NCBI GenBank assembly: GCA_026645375.1
Contig: JAPFFX010000197.1
Location: 1 to 33,106, forward strand
Reading direction: 5' to 3'
From: Citricoccus sp. WCRC_4
Lineage (GTDB): Bacteria; Actinomycetota; Actinomycetes; Actinomycetales; Micrococcaceae
DNA length: 33,106 bases
In this document: piece by piece, positions 15,707 through 21,307 of the stretch
How the letters are laid out: each line of letters starts with the position of its first letter
Numbering within the stretch: position 1 is the first letter of the stretch
The notes under the pieces: model-generated
The model's input: only the letters and a program-made list of their open reading frames with translations
Database searches by the model: none
What the model was told of the DNA's origin: nothing
Translations under genes and position numbers: made by a program

Positions 15707-16219
15707 TCAGTTCCGGGCCAGGGCGCGGTCGGTCATGGACTTGCCGCCCCGCCCGACGGCGATGGTCCCGGAGCGGACGAGCTCCCGGATGCCGAAGGGC
15801 TCGAGCACCTCCAGCAGCGCCGCCAGCTTGTCGGCCGCACCGGTGGCCTCGATGGTCACGGAGTCGGTGGACACGTCCACCACGGAGGCGCGGAACAGCT
15901 CGACGGCCTGGACGACCTGGGACCGGGTGGCCGCGTCCGAACGGACCTTGACCAGCAGGTGGTCGCGCTGGACGGAGTTGTCGGCGCTCAGCTCGACGAT
16001 CTTGATGACGTTGACGAGCTTGTTGAGCTGCTTGGTCACCTGCTCGAGCAGGTCTCCCTCGGCGTCCACCACCACGGTGATCCGGGACAGCCCCTCGAGC
16101 TCGGAGGTGCCCACGGCCAGGGAGTGGATGTTGAAGGCGCGGCGGGCGAAGAGGCTGGCGACGCGCGTCAGCACGCCCGGCACGTCCTCGACCAGTACGG
16201 ACAGGGTGTGTCGTGCCAT
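15707..16219 (-). CDS. ilvN: Acetolactate synthase small (regulatory) subunit
   Basis: 170 residues. The N-terminal ACT domain begins MARHTLSVLVEDVPGVLTRVASLFARRAFNIHSLAVG, the textbook IlvN/IlvH start, followed by RITVVVD and QLNKLVNVIKI. The second half is the C-terminal ferredoxin-like domain (VRSDAATRSQVVQAVELFRASVVDVS). It binds IlvB, raises its activity and confers feedback inhibition by valine (family knowledge). Its ATG is only 3 bases after the ilvB stop, so the subunits are cotranscribed and probably translationally coupled. Confidence 0.97.
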   Translation of the reverse strand: MARHTLSVLVEDVPGVLTRVASLFARRAFNIHSLAVGTSELEGLSRITVVVDAEGDLLEQVTKQLNKLVNVIKIVELSADNSVQRDHLLVKVRSDAATRSQVVQAVELFRASVVDVSTDSVTIEATGAADKLAALLEVLEPFGIRELVRSGTIAVGRGGKSMTDRALARN

Positions 16220-16222
16220 GGA

Positions 16223-18094
16223 TCAGTCCTCCTCGTCCCAGTCCGGGGTCATGTCCCGGGCCACCTGGATCTCGTCGTTGCTCACTCCGGCCGGAACCAT
16301 GGGCCACACCATGGAGTCGCGCGAGACCACGAAGTCGACGACGACCGGACGGTCGTTGACGGCCAGGGCCTGCTCGATGGTGGCGTCCAGGTCCTCCTCC
16401 TTCTCGCAGCGCAGCCCGAGGCAGCCGTAGGCCTCGGCGAGCTTGACGAAGTCCGGGACGCGGATGGTGTCGTGGCCGGTGTTCAGGTCGGTGTTGGAGT
16501 AGCGGGACTCGTAGAACAGCGTCTGCCACTGCCGGACCATGCCCAGCGAGGAGTTGTTGATGACCGCCACCTTGATCGGGATGTTGTTGATCAGGCAGGT
16601 CGCCAGTTCCTGGTTGGTCATCTGGAAGCAACCGTCGCCGTCGATGGCCCAGACCACGCGGTCCGGGTCGCCGACCTTGGCGCCCATGGCGGCCGGCACG
16701 GCGAAGCCCATGGTGCCCAGGCCGGCGGAGTTCAGCCACTGGTGGGGACGCTCGTACTTCACGAACTGGCTCGCCCACATCTGGTGCTGGCCCACGCCCG
16801 CGACGTACACGGCCTCGGGACCCGAGTGCGCGTCGAGGCGCTCGATGACCTTCTGCGGGGACATCAGTCCGTCCTCGGTGGGGGCGTAGCCCATCGGGTA
16901 GGTCTCACGCAGCCGGTCCAGGACGGTCCACCACTCACCCAGGTCCGGGGCACCCGACTCGGCGTGCGCGTCCCTCACCGCCCCGGTGAGCTCCGGGATG
17001 ATCTCCTTGACCGAGCCGACGATCGGCACGTCCGCCGGACGGTTCTTGGAGATCTCGGCGGGGTCGATGTCCGCGTGGATGACCCGCGCCTTCGGGGCGA
17101 AGCTGGACAGCTGGCCGGTGACCCGGTCGTCGAACCGAGCGCCCAGGGTGATGAGCAGGTCGGACATCTGCAGCGCCGAGACGGCGGCCACCGAGCCGTG
17201 CATCCCGGGCATGCCCAGGTGCTGGTGGTGGGAGTCCGGGAAGACGCCGCGGGCCGTGAGGGTGGTGACCACGGGCGCCCCGGTGAGCTCGGCCAGTTCG
17301 CGCAGTTCCGCGCTGGCGTGCCCGCGGGAGACGCCGCCGCCCACGTAGAGCACCGGCCGCTCGGCCTGCTGGATCAGCCGGGCCGCCTCGCGGACCTGCT
17401 TGGAGTGGCCGCGGATCACCGGACGGTAGCCGGGCAGCTCGATCCTCGGCGGCCAGGAGAACTCCATCTGGGCCTGCTGGGCGTCCTTGGCCACGTCGAC
17501 CAGCACGGGTCCGGGACGGCCCGTCGTCGCGATGTGGAAGGCCTCGGCGAGGGCCTGCGGGATGTCCTGGGCGTCGGTGACCAGGCGCGAGTGCTTGGTG
17601 ATCGGCATGGTGATGCCGACGATGTCCGCCTCCTGGAAGGCGTCCGAGCCGATCGCCGCGGAGGCGACCTGGCCGGTGATGAACACGCAGGCCTCGGAGT
17701 CCATGTGGGCATCGGCGATCGCCGTGACGAGGTTGGTGGCACCCGGTCCGGAGGTGGCGATCGCCACGCCCGGACGGCCGGTGGCCAGGTAGTACCCCTG
17801 TGCCGCATGGCCGGCACCCTGCTCGTGGCGCACCAGGACGTGTCGGATCGTCCGGGAGTCCATGAGGGGGTCGTAGGTGGGCAGGATGGCCCCGCCCGGC
17901 AGGCCGAAGATGTCCGTGACGCCCAGTTCCTCCAGGGAGCGCACGATCGCCTGCGATCCGGTCATCGTGACCGGTTCGACGGCACGGTTCGGTCCGGGGA
18001 CCAGGCTCTCGCCCGCAGGCTCGTTCCTGTCCCGCGGCTCGCGGGATGCATGGGAGGTCATCACCGCTGGGGTGATCCGGGATCCGTTACTCAT
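16223..18094 (-). CDS. ilvB: Acetolactate synthase large (catalytic) subunit
   Basis: About 623 residues. ThDP-dependent condensation of pyruvate with pyruvate or 2-oxobutyrate, the committed BCAA step. Motifs: DIFGLPGGAILPTYDPL and RHEQGAGHAAQGY (catalytic ThDP Glu), ATSGPGATNLVT, FDDRVTGQL in the FAD-related middle domain, and the C-terminal ThDP/Mg motif VWAIDGDGCFQMTNQELATCLINNIPIKVAVINN. ATG 18094 is chosen because AGAAGG sits about 8 bases upstream; an in-frame ATG at 18139 has no such support. About 45 polar residues precede the core domain. Expression is predicted to be controlled by the attenuator at 18274-18396. Confidence 0.97.
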   Translation of the reverse strand: MSNGSRITPAVMTSHASREPRDRNEPAGESLVPGPNRAVEPVTMTGSQAIVRSLEELGVTDIFGLPGGAILPTYDPLMDSRTIRHVLVRHEQGAGHAAQGYYLATGRPGVAIATSGPGATNLVTAIADAHMDSEACVFITGQVASAAIGSDAFQEADIVGITMPITKHSRLVTDAQDIPQALAEAFHIATTGRPGPVLVDVAKDAQQAQMEFSWPPRIELPGYRPVIRGHSKQVREAARLIQQAERPVLYVGGGVSRGHASAELRELAELTGAPVVTTLTARGVFPDSHHQHLGMPGMHGSVAAVSALQMSDLLITLGARFDDRVTGQLSSFAPKARVIHADIDPAEISKNRPADVPIVGSVKEIIPELTGAVRDAHAESGAPDLGEWWTVLDRLRETYPMGYAPTEDGLMSPQKVIERLDAHSGPEAVYVAGVGQHQMWASQFVKYERPHQWLNSAGLGTMGFAVPAAMGAKVGDPDRVVWAIDGDGCFQMTNQELATCLINNIPIKVAVINNSSLGMVRQWQTLFYESRYSNTDLNTGHDTIRVPDFVKLAEAYGCLGLRCEKEEDLDATIEQALAVNDRPVVVDFVVSRDSMVWPMVPAGVSNDEIQVARDMTPDWDEED

Positions 18095-18141
18095 TGCTGT
18101 GCCTTCTTGCCTTGCTCTTCTGGCGCTGTACTGGAGCATCC

Positions 18142-18162
18142 GGGGTACCTGTGCGGTACCCC
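18142..18162 (-). other. Hairpin between the ilvB attenuator and ilvB start
   Basis: Perfect 8-bp inverted repeat ggggtacc/ggtacccc with a 5-base loop, in the 179-base untranslated stretch between the attenuator terminator and the ilvB ATG. No T-tract follows. It may stabilise the mRNA or be part of a longer leader fold; function unknown. Confidence 0.5.
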
Positions 18163-18273
18163 GGTCACCTCTGGTGCCCGCCGGCGGGTGTCCCCCGCGG
18201 CGTCCGCCGGAGTGGCGGAGGAGTCAGTGGCGCTGATGTGGTGGCCAGCGTCATGCTTGCATCTCCAACAAAT

Positions 18274-18310
18274 AAACCCCGACGTCGGCCGGTCGGCCCG
18301 CTCGGGGTTT
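18274..18310 (-). terminator. ilvB attenuator terminator
   Basis: AAACCCCGA and TCGGGGTTT form a perfect 9-bp outer stem on the minus strand (18310-18302 with 18282-18274). The 19-base interior can pair further (GGCC...GGCC). It is followed by ATTTGTTGG, a reasonable T-rich run. It lies 41 bases after the leader-peptide stop and 179 bases before ilvB. A small gcggg/cccgc hairpin (18322-18326 and 18331-18335) between leader peptide and terminator could join an alternative fold. Confidence 0.85.
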
Positions 18311-18351
18311 AGCGCGCGGCAGCGGGCGAACCCGCGGATCCGAACCGTAGT

Positions 18352-18396
18352 TCAGGCCACGCGCTGGATAACGACGACTAGTCGCATGTTGGACAT
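18352..18396 (-). CDS. ilvB leader peptide MSNMRLVVVIQRVA
   Basis: Fourteen codons plus TGA: ATG TCC AAC ATG CGA CTA GTC GTC GTT ATC CAG CGC GTG GCC. Five consecutive BCAA codons (Leu-Val-Val-Val-Ile) with an intrinsic terminator downstream make a classical attenuation leader. Known Corynebacterium ilvBNC leader peptides share the R-L-V-V-V core, from memory. The ATG lies 7 bases after GATACT, so the peptide is probably translated from a leaderless mRNA. A second in-frame ATG at 18387 could also serve. Ribosome stalling at these codons under BCAA shortage should favour read-through into ilvBNC. Confidence 0.85.
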   Translation of the reverse strand: MSNMRLVVVIQRVA

Positions 18397-18403
18397 GCTG
18401 ACC

Positions 18404-18434
18404 AGTATCCCCGAGGCACGCCGTCCGGCGTCAA
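18404..18434 (-). promoter_or_regulatory. ilvBNC promoter
   Basis: On the minus strand TTGACG (18434-18429) and GATACT (18409-18404) are separated by 19 bases. The predicted start coincides with the A of the leader-peptide ATG at 18396. The -35 is one mismatch from TTGACA; the spacing is slightly long, which may make it activator-dependent. Confidence 0.6.
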
Positions 18435-18448
18435 TCCATCCTCTCACG

Positions 18449-18465
18449 GTCTCACATCGTGAGAC
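18449..18465. promoter_or_regulatory. Palindromic candidate operator upstream of ilvB
   Basis: Perfect inverted repeat gtctcac-atc-gtgagac (17 bases). An additional half-site ctctcac at 18441-18447 is directly adjacent. The site is centred about 25 bases upstream of the -35 hexamer, a typical activator position. The cognate regulator cannot be named from the sequence. Confidence 0.55.
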
Positions 18466-18475
18466 GGGCGTCCGG

Positions 18476-18511
18476 TCCGTGGACACGCCGGCGCTCCGGC
18501 GTGCCCACGGA
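18476..18511 (-). terminator. Terminator of ilvD
   Basis: cacgccgg/ccggcgtg (18484-18491 and 18496-18503) is a perfect 8-bp stem with loop cgct, extended outward by tccgtg/cacgga pairing (18476-18481 with 18506-18511). It begins 16 bases after the ilvD stop on the minus strand and separates ilvD from the ilvB promoter. Confidence 0.7.
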
Positions 18512-18526
18512 CACGGACCGGACCGG

Positions 18527-20287
18527 TCAGCCCAGGTACGCGCCCTGGGCCGCCGAGTGCACGAGCTTGGCGTACTTGCCGAGGACGCCCGTGGTGAACT
18601 TCGGGGGCACCGGCTCCCAGTCCTTCTTGCGGTCCTGGAGCTCCGCGTCCGGCACCAGCAGGTCCAGGGTGCGGCCGGCGATGTCCACGCGGATCCGGTC
18701 GCCGTCGCGCACCAGGGCGATCGGGCCGCCGTCGGAGGCCTCCGGGGCGATGTGCCCGATGCACAGGCCGGTCGTGCCGCCGGAGAAGCGGCCGTCGGTG
18801 AGGAGCAGGACGTCCTTGCCCAGCCCGGCCCCCTTGATGGCGCCGGTGATGGCGAGCATCTCGCGCATGCCGGGACCGCCCTTGGGGCCCTCGTAGCGGA
18901 TGACGACCACGTCGCCGGCCTTCAGCTGTCCGGCCTCGAGGGCGTCCATGGCCTGGCGCTCGCGCTCGAACACGCGGGCGGTGCCCTCGAAGACGTCGGC
19001 GTCGAAGCCGGCGGACTTCACCACGGCGCCCTCGGGAGCGAGCGAGCCCTTCAGCACGGCCAGGCCGCCGTTGTGGTGCAGCGGGTTGTCCAGGGCGCGC
19101 AGCACCTTGCCGTCCGGGTCCGGCGGGTTGATGCCGGCCAGGTTCTCGGCCACGGTCTTGCCGGTGACGGTCAGGGCGTCGCCGTGGACCAGGCCCGCGT
19201 CCAGCAGGGCCTTCATGACCACCGGCACGCCTCCGACCCTGTCCACGTCGGTCATCACGTACTGGCCGAAGGGCTTGAGGTCGCCCAGGTGCGGGACCTT
19301 GTCACCGATGCGGTTGAAGTCGTCCAGGGTGAGGTCCACCCCGGCCTCGCGTGCGATCGCGAGCAGGTGCAGGACCGCGTTGGAGGACCCGCCGAACGCC
19401 ATGGTCACGGCGATGGCGTTCTCGAAGGCCTTCTTGGTCATGATGTCCCGGGAGGTGATCCCCAGGCGCAGCAGGTTGACCACGGCCTCGCCGGACTTGC
19501 GGGAGAAGGAGTCGCGGCGCCGGTCAGCCGACGGCGGGGCGGCAGAACCGGGCAGGGACATCCCCAGCGCCTCACCGATGCAGGCCATCGTGTTGGCGGT
19601 GTACATGCCGCCGCAGGCACCCTCGCCGGGGCAGATCGCCCGTTCGATGGTGTCCAGGTCCTTCTCGCTCATCAGTCCCCGCGCGCAGGCGCCCACGGCC
19701 TCGAAGGCGTCGATCAGGGTGACCTGCTTCTCCGTGCCGTCCTCGAGGGTGGCGTAGCCGGGCATGGTGGAGCCGGCGTAGATGAAGACGCTGGAGACGT
19801 CCAGCCGGGCGGCCGCCATCAGCATGCCCGGAAGCGACTTGTCGCAGCCGGCCAGCAGCACGGAGCCGTCCAGCCGCTCGGCCTGCATCACGGTCTCCAC
19901 GGAGTCTGCGATGACCTCTCGGGAGACCAGCGAGTAGTGCATGCCGTCATGGCCCATCGAGATGCCGTCCGAGACGGAGATGGTGCCGAACTCCAGCGGG
20001 TAGCCGCCACCGGCGTGCACCCCCTCCTTGGAGGCCTGGGCCAGGCGGTCCAGGGAGAGGTTGCACGGGGTGATCTCGTTCCACGAGCTGGCGATGCCGA
20101 TCTGCGGCTTCGCGAAGTCCTCGTCCCCCATGCCGACGGCGCGCAGCATGCCGCGGGCCGGGGCACGCTCCATGCCGTCGGTCACCGCGCGGGAGCGTGG
20201 CTTGATGTCAGGAGCCGCGGCGTCGTCGCCGCGTGCCCCGCCGGCTGCACTGCCGGGAAGGGTCGTGTCTGCGCTGGGGGTGGTCAT
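18527..20287 (-). CDS. ilvD: Dihydroxy-acid dehydratase
   Basis: 586 residues; iron-sulfur dehydratase making the 2-keto acid precursors of Val and Ile (and Leu). Motifs: SSWNEITPCNLSLDRLA, GHDGMHYSLVSREVIADSVE, LAGCDKSLPGM and CPGEGACGGMYTANTMA (these supply the cluster cysteines), TDGRFSGGTTGLCIGH, and a C-terminal beta-barrel region. The first about 35 residues are a polar Ala/Gly-rich tail. ATG 20287 is chosen because TAGGAT lies exactly 7 bases before it; the alternative ATG at 20296 would overlap that box. Transcribed divergently from the gene at 20387, and ended by its own terminator before ilvB. Confidence 0.97.
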   Translation of the reverse strand: MTTPSADTTLPGSAAGGARGDDAAAPDIKPRSRAVTDGMERAPARGMLRAVGMGDEDFAKPQIGIASSWNEITPCNLSLDRLAQASKEGVHAGGGYPLEFGTISVSDGISMGHDGMHYSLVSREVIADSVETVMQAERLDGSVLLAGCDKSLPGMLMAAARLDVSSVFIYAGSTMPGYATLEDGTEKQVTLIDAFEAVGACARGLMSEKDLDTIERAICPGEGACGGMYTANTMACIGEALGMSLPGSAAPPSADRRRDSFSRKSGEAVVNLLRLGITSRDIMTKKAFENAIAVTMAFGGSSNAVLHLLAIAREAGVDLTLDDFNRIGDKVPHLGDLKPFGQYVMTDVDRVGGVPVVMKALLDAGLVHGDALTVTGKTVAENLAGINPPDPDGKVLRALDNPLHHNGGLAVLKGSLAPEGAVVKSAGFDADVFEGTARVFERERQAMDALEAGQLKAGDVVVIRYEGPKGGPGMREMLAITGAIKGAGLGKDVLLLTDGRFSGGTTGLCIGHIAPEASDGGPIALVRDGDRIRVDIAGRTLDLLVPDAELQDRKKDWEPVPPKFTTGVLGKYAKLVHSAAQGAYLG

Positions 20288-20294
20288 GGCGACC

Positions 20295-20300
20295 ATCCTA
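20295..20300 (-). promoter_or_regulatory. -10 hexamer for leaderless ilvD mRNA
   Basis: TAGGAT on the minus strand, 7 bases before ATG 20287. Its AGGA could also act as an SD at about 8-base spacing, so a longer leadered mRNA is not excluded. Confidence 0.5.
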
Positions 20301-20313
20301 GGACCGCTGCGCT

Positions 20314-20329
20314 CGTGCCGCGCGGCACG
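20314..20329. promoter_or_regulatory. 16-bp perfect palindrome in the ilvD divergent promoter region
   Basis: cgtgccgcgcggcacg is self-complementary over all 16 bases. It sits 14 bases upstream of the ilvD -10, roughly overlapping the -35 position, and about 45 bases from the -10 of the divergent gene. That is a good operator position for a repressor; no regulator can be assigned. Confidence 0.45.
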
Positions 20330-20373
20330 TGACGACCGGAGTCCGCCGACATCCCGGCGAAACACCGCGTCCG

Positions 20374-20379
20374 TAGAAT
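20374..20379 (+). promoter_or_regulatory. -10 hexamer for leaderless mRNA of the 154-residue protein
   Basis: TAGAAT followed by 7 bases and ATG (20387). The alternative ATG at 20378 overlaps the box, which argues against it as start. Confidence 0.5.
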
Positions 20380-20386
20380 GGGCGTC

Positions 20387-20851
20387 ATGAACGGCGAGGA
20401 CCTCAAGCGCATGCTCCGGGAGGCCTTCGATGAGAGGGTCTTCAACTACGGGGACTTCAACCTCGTCTACGGCCAGCCCTCCGGCGCCGGCAACCCCTGG
20501 GTGATCGGCTACCGGCACCAGCCCCTGGAGTTGCTGCTGTGCCCCGTCGACCTCGAGGCCCTCCCCCGGGTTCCCGTGGGACCGGGTATCGCGACGGTGG
20601 CGCTGGGCAACGTCGCCACCCTGGCGGACACCGGGAGCGGGTACCAGGTGGAGACGGTCACCGGCTTCCGCACGTGGTTCGAGGTCAGCGGCACTCCCCG
20701 GATCCTCCTGCCGGAGAGCCTGCGCCCCACCGGCCCCGGGCCGGAGGACGACGGCACGGTCACCCTGGCCCAGGAACCGGACGCCGAGGACTTCCATGAG
20801 TTCATGTCCCACTTCATGGACACCCTGGAGTCGTACTACCGGCCCTGTTGA
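20387..20851 (+). CDS. Conserved-looking hypothetical protein (154 residues)
   Basis: I do not recognise the family. The protein is acidic and soluble-looking, without signal peptide or membrane segment. It starts MNGEDLKRMLREAFDERVFN and continues with mixed strand-like sequence (FNLVYGQPSGAGNPWVIGYRHQPLELLLCPVDLEAL; YQVETVTGFRTWFEVSG). A Pro/Gly/Asp-rich loop (about 117-131) leads to an acidic C-terminal helix (DAEDFHEFMSHFMDTLESYY). Codon usage and third-position GC match the neighbours, and the opposite strand lacks a comparable gene, so it is probably real. The start follows the leaderless -10 at 20374; ATG 20378 would add MGV. It is divergent from ilvD and 126 bases ahead of tRNA-Lys. 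Confidence 0.75.
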   Translation: MNGEDLKRMLREAFDERVFNYGDFNLVYGQPSGAGNPWVIGYRHQPLELLLCPVDLEALPRVPVGPGIATVALGNVATLADTGSGYQVETVTGFRTWFEVSGTPRILLPESLRPTGPGPEDDGTVTLAQEPDAEDFHEFMSHFMDTLESYYRPC

Positions 20852-20905
20852 CGCACCCTGTGGCGGCCCCCGGCCGACCGTGACGGAGGTCTCCCGCCGC
20901 TCGAT

Positions 20906-20935
20906 TTCACATCCGGTCGAGACCTCTGCTAAAGT
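20906..20935 (+). promoter_or_regulatory. Promoter of tRNA-Lys
   Basis: TTCACA (20906-20911), an 18-base spacer and TAAAGT (20930-20935). Start is predicted near 20942. The 35-base leader contains an inverted repeat ggacc/ggtcc (around 20951-20967). Confidence 0.65.
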
Positions 20936-20977
20936 TTTTCCTCGTTGCACGGACCGATTACCGGTCCACGGAACACT

Positions 20978-21053
20978 GCGCCTCTAGCTCAACTGGCAGA
21001 GCAATTGACTCTTAATCAATGGGTTCCGGGTTCGAGTCCCGGGGGGCGCACCA
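20978..21053 (+). tRNA. tRNA-Lys (anticodon CTT), CCA encoded
   Basis: Begins GCGCCTCTAGCTCAACTGGC. Acceptor GCGCCTC/GGGGCGC with a T-G pair, anticodon stem ATTGA/TCAAT with loop CTCTTAA (anticodon CTT), T-arm CCGGG TTCGAGT CCCGG, discriminator A at 21050. Body 20978-21050 (73 nt); 21051-21053 encodes CCA. Confidence 0.96.
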
Positions 21054-21073
21054 CAGTTCGCATCCATCGCAGA

Positions 21074-21109
21074 CGACAAGGCCCCGGTCAGGTGACCGGG
21101 GCCTTGTCG
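21074..21109 (+). terminator. Terminator of tRNA-Lys
   Basis: Perfect 17-bp inverted repeat starting cgacaaggccccggtca and closing with its complement at 21093-21109; the nominal 2-base loop implies an effective 6-base loop. It lies 20 bases after the tRNA CCA end. The 198 bases from here to 21308 hold no recognisable gene; an open plus-strand frame there reads as non-protein sequence. Confidence 0.85.
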
Positions 21110-21307
21110 TGTCCCCCCGTGGCCCGGGACCACGCGGGTCATCCGGTGGTCGCACTCGAATCGTACGCAGTGCGACGGGGACTACGTCCCGACCACTCCT
21201 CTCGTGCACTTCCAGGCCTATCTCCCGTCACCGAAGCGTGCCACGATGTCGCTGTGACGGCACCGGGCCAGGTGTCGCCGGTCCCCCCGTGAAAGGTCGC
21301 CAGCACC

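Noticed and set aside
15662..20332. Very long plus-strand open frame (about 1550 codons) opposite ilvN, ilvB and ilvD
   Set aside because: It mirrors the codon phase of the minus-strand genes, is full of Val/Gly/His/Gln/Asp low-complexity sequence and matches no domain. It is a GC-driven antisense shadow of well-recognised ilv genes.
21110..21307. Possible small gene or regulatory RNA between tRNA-Lys and the M23 peptidase
   Set aside because: No convincing start/SD, no hairpin-terminated unit and no recognisable motif; I see only the upstream region of the peptidase gene.
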